A DNA stretch of 64,000 nt, from contig NZ_PUEC01000002.1 in NCBI RefSeq assembly GCF_003024805.1, positions 124,001 through 188,000 of the forward strand. Reading direction: 5' to 3'. The translations under genes and the position numbers were made by a program. The notes under the pieces are model-generated. The model was not told the origin of the DNA. It did not search any database and saw only the letters and a program-made list of their open reading frames with translations. This document shows positions 17,992 through 26,424 of this stretch, one piece after another. How positions within the stretch are numbered: position 1 is the first letter of the stretch; the number at the start of each line of letters is the position of its first letter. The stretch comes from Duncaniella muris. Its GTDB lineage: Bacteria; Bacteroidota; Bacteroidia; Bacteroidales; Muribaculaceae.

Positions 17992-19323
17992 ATGCAATCA
18001 GACACAGAAGTCAGCCCGGCTGACACTATATATAATATATGTGGTGGCGAAGACTCGCTTCATGACAGCTTCGACCGCGAACATCTATGGCATCCCTACA
18101 CATCGACCATCGATCCGCTGCCGACCTATAAGGTCGACTCGGCCTCCGGAGTGCGCCTGCGCCTTGCCGACGGCCGCGAGCTGATTGACGGCATGTCGTC
18201 ATGGTGGTGTACCATCCACGGCTACAACCACCCGGTGATCAATGCCGCAGTAGAGCGTCAGATATCGAAGATGAGCCATGTGATGTTTGGAGGCCTCACC
18301 CATGAGCCGGCAATAGAGCTCGGCAAGCTCCTGCTGGGGATGGCTCCGCCGTCGATGAACAACATCTTCTATGCCGATTCCGGCTCGGTGGCCATCGAAG
18401 TGGCCATGAAAATGGCGGTGCAGGCATCGGTATCGCGTTCGGGCGACCATCGGAAGACCAATTTCGTCACCATCCGAAGCGGCTATCACGGCGACACCTG
18501 GAACGCTATGAGCGTCTGCGACCCCGTCACCGGTATGCACGGAGTCTTCGGCCCGGCGCTTCCCATCCGCTTCTTCGCCCCCGCTCCGCAGGTGACTTTT
18601 GACGGCATCTGGGATTCTGCCGACATTGAGCCGCTGGCCGAGATTATCCGCAGCCACAGGGACGAACTCGCAGCCTTGATACTCGAACCCGTGGTGCAGG
18701 GCGCCGGAGGGATGCGCTTCTACCATCCGCAATATCTCCGCGAGGCGCGCCGTCTCTGTGACGAAGCCGGCATCTATCTGATATTCGACGAGATCGCCAC
18801 CGGATTCTGGCGCACGGGCAAATGTTTCGCCTGGGAACACGCCGGAGTGGAGCCCGACATCATGTGTATAGGCAAAGGCCTGACCGCCGGCTATATGACC
18901 ATGAGCGCCGTGATGACATCGCGCGAAGTGGCCGACACCATCTCGCGAGGCGAGGCCGGTGTGATGATGCACGGCCCGACATTCATGGCCAACCCTCTGG
19001 CCTGCGCTGTGGCCGTGGCCTCGCTGAAACTGCTGCGCAGCCAGAACATGGAAGCTCGCATCAACCATATAGAAACCCTCATGCGGCGACATCTGATAGC
19101 CGCCGTCAGAGTGCCAGGTGTCAGAGATGTCAGAGTGCTCGGCGCAATCGGCGTGATCGAGATGGAAGAGCCGGTCAACGTGGGCGAATTCCAGAAGCGC
19201 TGCGTGGAGCGCGGCATCTGGGTGAGACCCTTCGGCCGCAATGTCTACATAATGCCACCTTATATTATATCAGACTCCGACCTGCGGCGCCTGATAGAGC
19301 AGATGATCGAGTGCATAAAGTGA
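17992..19323 (+). CDS. bioA: Adenosylmethionine-8-amino-7-oxononanoate aminotransferase
   Basis: PLP-dependent class III aminotransferase making 7,8-diaminopelargonate from KAPA with SAM as amino donor; cytosolic. The product is 443 aa. Visible features: WHPYTS near the N-terminus, [14 protein letters not shown] (substrate pocket Trp-Trp), [14 protein letters not shown], the PLP Asp in [13 protein letters not shown], and the PLP-binding Lys in [14 protein letters not shown]. The N-terminus is about 25 residues longer than usual. First gene of the operon; its TGA overlaps the bioF GTG. Confidence 0.96.
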   Translation: MQSDTEVSPADTIYNICGGEDSLHDSFDREHLWHPYTSTIDPLPTYKVDSASGVRLRLADGRELIDGMSSWWCTIHGYNHPVINAAVERQISKMSHVMFGGLTHEPAIELGKLLLGMAPPSMNNIFYADSGSVAIEVAMKMAVQASVSRSGDHRKTNFVTIRSGYHGDTWNAMSVCDPVTGMHGVFGPALPIRFFAPAPQVTFDGIWDSADIEPLAEIIRSHRDELAALILEPVVQGAGGMRFYHPQYLREARRLCDEAGIYLIFDEIATGFWRTGKCFAWEHAGVEPDIMCIGKGLTAGYMTMSAVMTSREVADTISRGEAGVMMHGPTFMANPLACAVAVASLKLLRSQNMEARINHIETLMRRHLIAAVRVPGVRDVRVLGAIGVIEMEEPVNVGEFQKRCVERGIWVRPFGRNVYIMPPYIISDSDLRRLIEQMIECIK

Positions 19324-20456
19324 AAAAATACGCTGACATACTCGACTCGCTGCGCCTGGGCGGAAATCTGCGGACCATTCCTGAGGAATGTGTCGCGGAA
19401 GCCGTGACCGATTTCTCGTCAAACGACTATCTCGGACTGGCCGCGCGCCCGGAGGTGCAGGAGGAATTCTTTGCCGATCCGCAGCGGAGACGCATCCCCA
19501 TGACCTCATCGGCCTCGCGCCTGCTGAGCGCCCGCCAGCGGGAATATGATGCTCTCGAACGTCGTCTCGGCGAGCTTTACTGCCGCCCCTGTCTGCTGAT
19601 GAACAGCGGCTACCATGCCAACACGGGGATGATAGCGGCCCTGGCCGACAGCCGGACCCTCATCGTGGCCGACAAGCTGGTACATGCGAGCATCATTGAC
19701 GGCATAGTGCTGTCAAAAGCGCCCTTCGAGCGCTTCCGCCACAACGATCTCGGCCATCTCGAACGCATACTGGCCAAGGCGGCCGGAAAATATGAATCGG
19801 TGCTCATTGTGGCCGAAAGCGTCTACAGCATGGACGGCGACCGGGCCGATATCAGCGGTCTCGCAGCCCTACGCCGGCGCACTCCCGGTGCCATGCTCTA
19901 TATCGACGAGGCCCATGCAGTAGGAGCCGAAGGCCCCGGCGGACTCGGACTCTGCCGCGCCTCGGAATGCTACGCCGATGTCGATGTCATTGTCGGCACT
20001 TTCGGCAAGGCATTCGCCTCGATGGGAGCCTTCTGCGCCGTCTCGCCGGTGGTCCGCGACTATCTCGTCAACCGTTCGCGCAGCCTGATCTTCTCCACCG
20101 CCCTGCCCCCCATTACGGCAGAGTGGACCCGCTTCCTGCTTGAAAAAATACTGCTCATGGACAGCGAGCGCGATCACCTGCGCCAACTCGGCCACCGCCT
20201 GCGCGAGAGTCTGCAGCCGCTCTCTCCTGACTTCACCATAACTCCAAGCCACATCCAGCCACTGGTCCTCGGCTCTGCCGAAAAGGCCGTCAGCTTTTCA
20301 CGCAGGCTGCTCGACGCCGGGCTGAAAGTGCTCCCGATACGCACCCCGACCGTACCTCCCGGCACCGAACGCCTGCGTATCAGCCTGAGCGCGGCCATGA
20401 CCACCGCTGACATAGACCGCTTAGCCAATGAAATTTCACGTATTTCCGCCGACTGA
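19320..20456 (+). CDS. bioF: 8-amino-7-oxononanoate synthase
   Basis: PLP enzyme condensing pimeloyl-ACP with alanine to KAPA. I start it at the GTG at 19320, overlapping the bioA stop (GTGA), which gives 378 aa beginning [12 protein letters not shown]; a reading from 18822 lies inside bioA and is not credible. Motifs: [50 protein letters not shown], and the PLP Lys in [13 protein letters not shown]. It overlaps the following bioG/bioC gene by 29 bp. Confidence 0.95.
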   Translation: MKKYADILDSLRLGGNLRTIPEECVAEAVTDFSSNDYLGLAARPEVQEEFFADPQRRRIPMTSSASRLLSARQREYDALERRLGELYCRPCLLMNSGYHANTGMIAALADSRTLIVADKLVHASIIDGIVLSKAPFERFRHNDLGHLERILAKAAGKYESVLIVAESVYSMDGDRADISGLAALRRRTPGAMLYIDEAHAVGAEGPGGLGLCRASECYADVDVIVGTFGKAFASMGAFCAVSPVVRDYLVNRSRSLIFSTALPPITAEWTRFLLEKILLMDSERDHLRQLGHRLRESLQPLSPDFTITPSHIQPLVLGSAEKAVSFSRRLLDAGLKVLPIRTPTVPPGTERLRISLSAAMTTADIDRLANEISRISAD

Positions 20457-21852
20457 CCCGACTGCGCCTGAGCGCGCCATACTCATCTTTGCCGGATGGG
20501 GTATGGACGAAAAGCCTTTTGCCTCGCTGAAGCAGGAAGGCTATAGGATCATTGCCGTGTGGGACTACCGGGAGCCCGCATTTCCTCCCTCCCTTGTGGA
20601 GGAGCTTGAACAGTATCGCGAGATAGCCGTAATAGGCTGGTCGTTCGGCGTTCCGGCCGCCACCCGCTTTCTGGCCGCCCATCCTGAGCTTCCGGTCAGC
20701 GCCCGCATAGCCGTCAACGGCACCATGCACCCGGTCAGTGACTCTCTCGGCATACCCGAAGCCATTTTTCGCGGCACTCTCGCCGGACTGAGCGAAAAGA
20801 CCCTCTCGAAATTCAACCTGCGCATGTGTGGTTCTGCGGAGAGCTACCGCAGATTCTCCCTGACCCTCCCCGCGCGCGACATCGACGGCCTGCGGGCCGA
20901 ACTTGAAGCTGTGGAGAGCGCGGGCGATGCCTGCGGAGCCATCTGGGACACCGCAATAGTAGGCACAGCCGACCGCATCATTCCGCCAGAAAACCAGTTG
21001 CGCGCATGGCAAGGCGGCGAGGCTGTCGAGACTCTGACAGTAGCTGATGGCCCGCATCTGCCCGATTTTCAGGCTATAATCAATGAATTCATAACCGAAA
21101 AAGGCCTTGTGGCTGAAAAATTCGGCCGCGCCGGAGAGACCTATGATGACAATGCCGTGGTCCAGCGCCAGATTGCCGAAAAACTCTGCTCGAAGGCCAT
21201 AGCGGCTGGTGGCGAGCATTGCCGCACAATCCTTGAGATAGGCTGCGGCACCGGGCTGACCACCCGCATGCTTGCCGAGGCCTTTCCTGATGCCGAAATC
21301 ACGGGCTGGGACCTCCACATACCCCACGCTTTCAGCCGCGCAGCCGGCTGCGGCCGCATAAAAGCCCTTGAATGCGATGCCGAGACTCAGATCAGACAGC
21401 TGCCTGACGCCTCGGTCGACATGATCTTCTCGGCCTCCACGGTCCAGTGGTTCAACTCGCTGCCTGAATTCCTGCGCCAGACCGCAAGAGTGCTGCGCCC
21501 GGGAGGCCTGGCCTTCATCTCCACCTTCGGCCCGGCTACCATGCGCCAGATACGCGACATTCTCCCGCAGGCCACCCACTATCCGCCTGCCGCAGCCCTC
21601 CGGCGCATGATACCCCCCTCGCTGCACACCCTGTGTTTCGAGGAAGAGGAGCGCACCCTGCGCTTTGGCTCGCCCCTCGAAGCCCTGCGCCACGTCAAAC
21701 TCACAGGCGTCAATGCCCTGAGCAGCGACAACGGCGGCGCGCGGGCGCGCGAAGTGCTCCGCCTTTATCCCGCCGAGGCCGACGGAAGCGCCTCGCTGAC
21801 CTATAACCCGATCTATATATCACTCAAGAGGGTGTTATTAAACACTCTCTAA
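20428..21852 (+). CDS. BioG-BioC fusion: pimeloyl-ACP methyl ester esterase + malonyl-ACP O-methyltransferase
   Basis: One 474-aa protein with both ends of the pimelate-methyl-ester route. Residues about 1-215 are BioG (DUF452-type esterase): the FAGWGMDE oxyanion segment, nucleophile Ser72 in IGWSFG, Asp in GTADRIIPP and His in DGPHLPDF. Residues about 230-474 are BioC: Gln-rich entry helix (VVQRQIAEKL), SAM motif LEIGCGTG (269-276), DLHIPHAF, and SASTVQWF typical of BioC. BioC methylates malonyl-ACP to start pimelate synthesis and BioG removes the methyl when the chain is complete. I recall such fusions from other Bacteroidota. No stop or frameshift separates the domains. Confidence 0.92.
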   Translation: MKFHVFPPTDPTAPERAILIFAGWGMDEKPFASLKQEGYRIIAVWDYREPAFPPSLVEELEQYREIAVIGWSFGVPAATRFLAAHPELPVSARIAVNGTMHPVSDSLGIPEAIFRGTLAGLSEKTLSKFNLRMCGSAESYRRFSLTLPARDIDGLRAELEAVESAGDACGAIWDTAIVGTADRIIPPENQLRAWQGGEAVETLTVADGPHLPDFQAIINEFITEKGLVAEKFGRAGETYDDNAVVQRQIAEKLCSKAIAAGGEHCRTILEIGCGTGLTTRMLAEAFPDAEITGWDLHIPHAFSRAAGCGRIKALECDAETQIRQLPDASVDMIFSASTVQWFNSLPEFLRQTARVLRPGGLAFISTFGPATMRQIRDILPQATHYPPAAALRRMIPPSLHTLCFEEEERTLRFGSPLEALRHVKLTGVNALSSDNGGARAREVLRLYPAEADGSASLTYNPIYISLKRVLLNTL

Positions 21853-21875
21853 AAAACTGAACTCAAAACCGACCT

Positions 21876-22517
21876 ATGAGCCAGGCATATTTCATTTCAG
21901 GCATAGACACCGACGCCGGCAAGAGCTACGTCACCGGTTATCTTGCTTCACTCATTATGAAGGAAGGCAAGAGCGTGATCACCCAGAAATTCATCCAGAC
22001 CGGCAACACCGGATTTTCGGAAGACATCGACCTGCACCGCAAGATTATGGGAGTGGAAATGCTGCCGGAGGACCTCGACCACACCACAGCTCCGGTTATC
22101 TTCTCCTATCCCGCCTCGGCCCAGCTGGCCGCGCGTCTTGACGGGCGTGAGATCGACCTCGCGGTGATCGACGAGGCCACCCGCAAACTCAAAGAGCGTT
22201 ATGACATTGTGCTCATCGAGGGTGCCGGAGGACTGATGGTCCCGGTGACCGACGACTTCTTCACCATCGACTACGTAAGCTCGCGCAGACTGCCGCTCAT
22301 ACTTGTGGCCAACGGAGTGCTTGGGTCGATCAACCACACAGTGCTCTCGCTTGAGGCCATCAAGGCGCGCGGCATAGAACTTGCCGCGCTCATCTACAAC
22401 GAGCATTTCGACACCGACCGCGTCATAGCCGAAGACACCCAGGGCTTTCTGCGCCGCTACGTAAGCCGCCACTTCCCCGCAGCCCGCTTCGCCACCGTCC
22501 CCAGCCTTCAGGACTGA
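21876..22517 (+). CDS. bioD: Dethiobiotin synthetase
   Basis: ATP-dependent carboxylation of diaminopelargonate to dethiobiotin; cytosolic homodimer. The product is 213 aa, family-typical. P-loop GIDTDAGKS (9-17), QKFIQTG substrate segment, IEGAGGLMVP and the VANGVLGSINHT region are present. It starts 23 bp after the bioG/bioC stop and is the last biotin gene of the cluster. bioB, for the final step, is not in this window. Confidence 0.96.
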   Translation: MSQAYFISGIDTDAGKSYVTGYLASLIMKEGKSVITQKFIQTGNTGFSEDIDLHRKIMGVEMLPEDLDHTTAPVIFSYPASAQLAARLDGREIDLAVIDEATRKLKERYDIVLIEGAGGLMVPVTDDFFTIDYVSSRRLPLILVANGVLGSINHTVLSLEAIKARGIELAALIYNEHFDTDRVIAEDTQGFLRRYVSRHFPAARFATVPSLQD

Positions 22518-22538
22518 GGAAATTACACAAATAATTCG

Positions 22539-22546
22539 TAACTTTG
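22539..22546 (+). promoter_or_regulatory. -7 box upstream of the exonuclease gene
   Basis: TAACTTTG at 22539-22546, 27 bp before the ATG. No convincing TTG at the -33 position. Confidence 0.45.
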
Positions 22547-22573
22547 CGGCGATAAAAGACCCTAATCCACATC

Positions 22574-23239
22574 ATGGACATCAACCAATACAGCATATCC
22601 ATATCAAAGGAAGAGCTGTCGGTGCTGCCGACAGTCGAGTTTCCAGGAAAGATCACTGTGCTTGACAACGTAGGTGACGCCCGCGCGGCCCTGCGCTATC
22701 TGCGCAAATGCGGCACCGTAGGCTTCGACACCGAGACCAAGCCAAATTTCCGCAAGGGACAGACCAACACCGTGTCGCTGATCCAGATCTCGACCCTCGA
22801 CCACAGCTTCCTGTTCCGCCTCAACAAGCTCGGCTTCTTCCAGGAGATGCGCGAGTTCATGGAGGCCGATGATGTGGTGAAGGTAGGGCTGTCGCTGCGC
22901 GACGATTTCCATGTGCTGCACCGCATAGCGGCCTTCGAGCCGCAGAATTTCGTAGATCTGCAGGCTGTGGTCAAAACATTCCGCATAAGCGATTCGAGCC
23001 TGCAGAAAATCTACGGCATTCTCTTCAGCGGGCGTATCTCCAAGAGTCAGCGTCTCAGCAATTGGGAAGCCGCCGAACTTTCGCCCGGACAGCAGAACTA
23101 TGCCTCGATCGACGCATGGGCCTGTCTGAGGATCTACAATCTTCTGACTGACGGAGGCTTCGACCCGGCCGAGTCGGCCTATCTTCACCCTATTGTCACA
23201 GCCGACAGCAGCGATGTCGCCGACAGCGGCAACAACTGA
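22574..23239 (+). CDS. DEDDy 3'-5' exonuclease domain protein (RNase D-like)
   Basis: The product is 221 aa, only the exonuclease domain: Asp52 and Glu54 in GFDTETKP, Asp in VGLSLRDDF, and the Tyr/Asp pair in QNYASIDAWA, i.e. all DEDDy metal-binding and catalytic positions. It lacks the HRDC domains of full-length RNase D. Likely acts on structured RNA or DNA ends; the substrate is unknown. Followed within 30 bp by a small membrane protein gene on the same strand. Confidence 0.92.
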   Translation: MDINQYSISISKEELSVLPTVEFPGKITVLDNVGDARAALRYLRKCGTVGFDTETKPNFRKGQTNTVSLIQISTLDHSFLFRLNKLGFFQEMREFMEADDVVKVGLSLRDDFHVLHRIAAFEPQNFVDLQAVVKTFRISDSSLQKIYGILFSGRISKSQRLSNWEAAELSPGQQNYASIDAWACLRIYNLLTDGGFDPAESAYLHPIVTADSSDVADSGNN

Positions 23240-23265
23240 TCATAAAACCTTATCTTAAGTATAGC

Positions 23266-23454
23266 ATGAAACTACGCCGTTCAACTTTCATCCCTCTCAT
23301 TCTGCTTGTCTATCTCGCAGTGATGAGCTACATCGGGTTCCCCGAATACCGCCAGGGCCACTATTTCTACTATTTCGGAGTGATAGGCCTGACCCTCATT
23401 ATTATAGCGCTGCTCCATCTCTTCCTCAAGAAGCGCGAACGGCAGCGACCGTAA
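23266..23454 (+). CDS. Small two-helix membrane protein
   Basis: The product is 62 aa, with hydrophobic segments at about 8-24 (FIPLILLVYLAVMSYIG) and 36-54 (YYFGVIGLTLIIIALLHLF) and a basic C-terminus (KKRERQRP), so both termini are probably cytoplasmic. No family recognised. It sits 26 bp after the exonuclease gene and 33 bp before the FNT channel gene, suggesting cotranscription. Confidence 0.75.
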   Translation: MKLRRSTFIPLILLVYLAVMSYIGFPEYRQGHYFYYFGVIGLTLIIIALLHLFLKKRERQRP

Positions 23455-23487
23455 CCATCCTCCCACATAAAACCGACATTATCAGCC

Positions 23488-24285
23488 ATGCAGATCAGAG
23501 TTCCACGCGAAATCACCGAAACCGCCGCCTCGGCCGGCGCCGCCAAGGCCTCGCTTACAGTCAACAGTACCGGCCGCCTGCTGACAGCCGCCTGTCTCGC
23601 CGGGGCCTACATAGCTCTCGGAGGAATACTCTCGCTCGTGGTGGGCTTCGGGTTTCCGGAAATCACCGGCGGCAATCCATCGATGCAGAAACTGCTGAGC
23701 GGGTGCATGTTCCCGATCGGGCTGATACTCGTGGTGGTGCTCGGCGCCGAACTCTTCACCGGTAACAACGCTCTGCTGATACCTTCCTACATGAAGCGCG
23801 AGCATTCGATGGCCACGGTGGTGCGCAACTGGACGCTTGTCTACATCGGCAACTTCATCGGCGCGCTTCTGTTCACCTGGCTCATGGTCTATGCCTGCGG
23901 GCTTACCGCGGCCGAGCCTTACCACAGCGCGATCACCGGCATTGCCAAGGCCAAGGTGTCGATGCCCTGGCTCACAGTGCTACTCAAGGGCATAGGCGCC
24001 AACTGGTGTGTATGTCTGGCTGTGTGGCTTGCCTTGGCCGGAAAGACCTTCTTCGAGAAGGCTCTCGGCTGCTGGCTTCCGGTGATGGCCTTCGTGGTGC
24101 TGGGCTACGAGCACTCGATAGCCAATATGTTTTTCATTCCGCTCGGTATGATGGAGGGGGCTGAGATAGGCATAGGCGAGGCCGTGTGGTGCAATCTCAT
24201 CCCTGCCACAATAGGCAATATAATAGGTGGCGCCTTGCTTGTAGGCACCGTCTACGGCTATCTTCACGGAATCCGGCGCAAATAG
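23488..24285 (+). CDS. Formate/nitrite transporter family channel
   Basis: The product is 265 aa, a FocA/NirC-type pentameric inner-membrane channel for small monovalent anions. Six hydrophobic segments with the family motifs GAELFTGN (omega loop region), GANWCVCLAVW, GYEHSIANMFFIP (central His and the second half-helix) and NLIPATIGNIIGG. The conserved His and Asn fit transport of formate or a similar acid. The actual ion cannot be told from sequence. Confidence 0.93.
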   Translation: MQIRVPREITETAASAGAAKASLTVNSTGRLLTAACLAGAYIALGGILSLVVGFGFPEITGGNPSMQKLLSGCMFPIGLILVVVLGAELFTGNNALLIPSYMKREHSMATVVRNWTLVYIGNFIGALLFTWLMVYACGLTAAEPYHSAITGIAKAKVSMPWLTVLLKGIGANWCVCLAVWLALAGKTFFEKALGCWLPVMAFVVLGYEHSIANMFFIPLGMMEGAEIGIGEAVWCNLIPATIGNIIGGALLVGTVYGYLHGIRRK

Positions 24286-24340
24286 AGCCTGACGGCTTCA
24301 CCCACACATACACCGGCTCACAGACTGGATTTTGCCGTAA

Positions 24341-24814
24341 TCAGAATTCAGAAAAGCAGTAGGGCAGGAGCGACTTGACCGAGGGGAAGATGAAGCAGCG
24401 CCCCGCGCCTGCAAGTATGACGGGCACGTCAGCTCCGGCGAGAGTCTCATATTCAAGCAACACCTGGCGGCAGGCTCCGCAGGGCGAGATAGGCGAGTCG
24501 AGTTCCTTTCCGTCTGTTCCGCGGGCCGCGATTGCTATGGTCTTGAATTTTGCATCGGGATAGGTGGAGTGGGCGTAGAACGCAGTGGTGCGTTCGGCGC
24601 AGGTTCCCGACGGATAGGCGGCGTTTTCCTGGTTTGATCCGCTGAGCATCTCGCCGTTGTCGAGCAGAATGGCCGCTCCGACGCTGAATTTGCTGTAAGG
24701 CGCATAGCTGCGGAAAGTGGCTTTGCGGGCGAGGGTGACGAGTGTCTGCTGTTCAGGGCTGAGTTCCTCGAAAGAGGCCTCGGTGACGGGTATGGTGATA
24801 TCAAATGTCTTCAT
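24341..24814 (-). CDS. cdd: Cytidine deaminase
   Basis: Pyrimidine salvage: deaminates cytidine and deoxycytidine. The product is 157 aa, tetrameric-type length. Zinc site Cys72 with catalytic Glu74 (TCAERT) and Cys112/Cys115 (PCGACRQ); APYSKFSVGAAI and SNQENAAYPSG substrate loops are intact. Same strand as and just downstream of the phosphatase gene (21 bp), so probably cotranscribed from its promoter. Confidence 0.96.
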   Translation of the reverse strand: MKTFDITIPVTEASFEELSPEQQTLVTLARKATFRSYAPYSKFSVGAAILLDNGEMLSGSNQENAAYPSGTCAERTTAFYAHSTYPDAKFKTIAIAARGTDGKELDSPISPCGACRQVLLEYETLAGADVPVILAGAGRCFIFPSVKSLLPYCFSEF

Positions 24815-24835
24815 AATCGGGAGGATAAGTCGGAA

Positions 24836-25390
24836 TCAGATATATTCTTGTTGTCTTTTATTGGTCCTTACGGTGTCGAAAAGCCGTCGGCAACCGTCCT
24901 GCAGGAGGTCGAGTACCAGTTCGAAGCCTTCGGAACCTTCATAGTAGGGATCGGGCACATGGTCGTAGCGCTCCGACGGGGCGAAGAAGGCTGACATGGG
25001 CACTATCTTAGCCTCGGCCTGTGGCGAGGGGGCTATCCGGCGCAGGTTGGAGATGTTTGAGGCATCCATTCCGATGACTATGTCGAAATCATCGAAATCC
25101 GATTCGCTTACCTGGCGGCAGCGGTGGTTCAGGTCGAGACCGCGCTGACGTGCGTGGAGGCGCATACGGCGGTCGGGCAGATCGCCCACGTGATAGCCTC
25201 CGGTTCCGGCCGAGTCGATAACCCATCTTGAGGCTTCGCCTTCGCGTTTCACAATATCGTGCATGATGCCGTCAGCCGCCGGCGAGCGGCAGATGTTGCC
25301 GAGGCAGACGAAGAGCACTCTCACCGCTTGCCCGGAGTGATAGATGCGCCGCAGGGCGTCGATTGTATTTTCAGTGTTGGTTCCGGTCAT
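24836..25390 (-). CDS. Low-molecular-weight protein-tyrosine phosphatase
   Basis: The product is 184 aa. The P-loop C-x5-R is at Cys29-Arg35 (VCLGNICRSP), with the catalytic acid loop VPDPYYEG near residue 143. The N-terminus carries about 22 extra residues (MTGTNTENTIDALRR...) compared with the usual start just before VLFVCLGN. An internal start is not obvious, so I keep the ATG at 25390. The substrate is unknown; in capsule clusters such enzymes act on tyrosine autokinases, but no kinase lies near. Confidence 0.93.
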   Translation of the reverse strand: MTGTNTENTIDALRRIYHSGQAVRVLFVCLGNICRSPAADGIMHDIVKREGEASRWVIDSAGTGGYHVGDLPDRRMRLHARQRGLDLNHRCRQVSESDFDDFDIVIGMDASNISNLRRIAPSPQAEAKIVPMSAFFAPSERYDHVPDPYYEGSEGFELVLDLLQDGCRRLFDTVRTNKRQQEYI

Positions 25391-25479
25391 GTATATGATT
25401 CGTTCTGTCAGAAAGTGTCATTGAGCAGCCGGTTCCGGCCGTGGATGTCCGGATGAGGTCTCAGGCTGCATGGCAAGTG

Positions 25480-25487
25480 CAAATATA
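25480..25487 (-). promoter_or_regulatory. -7 box of the phosphatase-cdd unit
   Basis: CAAATATA on the + strand reads TATATTTG on the minus strand, about 90 bp before the phosphatase ATG. The -33 region is AT-rich without a clear TTG. Confidence 0.5.
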
Positions 25488-25516
25488 CTAATAAAATTCC
25501 ACATATATATAAACAC

Positions 25517-25551
25517 TGACGCCCCGCGGCTTGTTGCATGGCGGGGCGTCA
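25517..25551 (-). terminator. Terminator of the RND-lpxA operon
   Basis: The perfect 11-bp arms TGACGCCCCGC / GCGGGGCGTCA lie 56 bp past the lpxA-like stop. GTGTTTATAT follows on the minus strand. Confidence 0.65.
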
Positions 25552-25606
25552 GTGGGGTTATTGAAAAGCAAGTTTTATGGAAATGCTGCGGTATCGTGGT
25601 GCCGGC

Positions 25607-26395
25607 TTACTGTTCGAGGTCGCGGGGCACGGCTACGATGCGGAGGTTGACACTGTTGATGAACGAGAGGATGTTGTCACGTTCGGGAGTGTCTTCCACG
25701 TCGGCTTCGATGCGGCGCATGGCGTTGAACACCGAGGTGCCGGTCTGATAGATATGGCGGTAGCACTTGGCTATGTCATCAATGCGCTCCTCGTCCATGC
25801 CCTGTTTGCGCAGGATTGTGGCGTTGACGCCGAAATAGGATGTCGGGTTGTGGGCCATGATGCAGAAGGGAGGCACGTTGCCGGTGATGCGGCATCCGCC
25901 TTTGATGAGCACCCAGTCGCCGATTCGTGAATTCTCGTGGACCACTACGCTTGACGAGAGGATGGAGCATTCGCCGATCTCCACGTCGCCGGCAATCGAT
26001 ACGTTGTTGCCGATCACGTCCTTGCCCTTGAGGTGCGAGTCATGGCCTACGTGAGAGTTGGCCATCAGGAAGCAGTCGTCGCCGATGCGGGTGCCGCCTT
26101 CGGTCTCTATGCCGCGGTTGATGATGACGTTCTCGCGGATTACCACGTTGTCGCCGATGTAGCAGTATGTGAATCCACCCTTCCAGCGGAAGTCCTGGGG
26201 ATCGGCTCCTACTATCGCGCTCTGAAAAACCTTGCAGTTCTTGCCGAGGCGTGTTCCGCGGATGATGCTTGCGAAGGGCATGATCACGGTGTTGTCTCCG
26301 ATCACCACATCTTTGTCGATGTAGGCGAAAGGATGGATGGTGACGTTCTCGCCTATCTTGGCCGAGGGGTCGATGTGAGCTTTGTCGCTAATCAT
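25607..26395 (-). CDS. lpxA: LpxA-like acyl-ACP--UDP-N-acetylglucosamine O-acyltransferase
   Basis: Left-handed beta-helix acyltransferase, first step of lipid A synthesis. The product is 262 aa, normal LpxA length. Hexapeptide repeats fill residues about 1-190 (IGENVTIHPFAYIDKDVVIGDN...). The catalytic His is conserved (NSHVGHDSH), and the FGVNATILRKQGM segment plus the C-terminal helical tail match LpxA. It lies 29 bp after the TolC-like gene of an RND pump, not in the usual lpxD-lpxC/fabZ-lpxA cluster, so it may be a second, paralogous copy. I cannot tell whether the genome has another. Confidence 0.85.
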   Translation of the reverse strand: MISDKAHIDPSAKIGENVTIHPFAYIDKDVVIGDNTVIMPFASIIRGTRLGKNCKVFQSAIVGADPQDFRWKGGFTYCYIGDNVVIRENVIINRGIETEGGTRIGDDCFLMANSHVGHDSHLKGKDVIGNNVSIAGDVEIGECSILSSSVVVHENSRIGDWVLIKGGCRITGNVPPFCIMAHNPTSYFGVNATILRKQGMDEERIDDIAKCYRHIYQTGTSVFNAMRRIEADVEDTPERDNILSFINSVNLRIVAVPRDLEQ

Positions 26396-26424
26396 GTGTA
26401 ATCAGTGTTAAGGGTTAGGATTCG

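Noticed and set aside
20380-21693. 437-codon leftward frame antisense to the bioG/bioC fusion
   Set aside because: No domain, no promoter, and the sense frame carries complete esterase and methyltransferase motifs.
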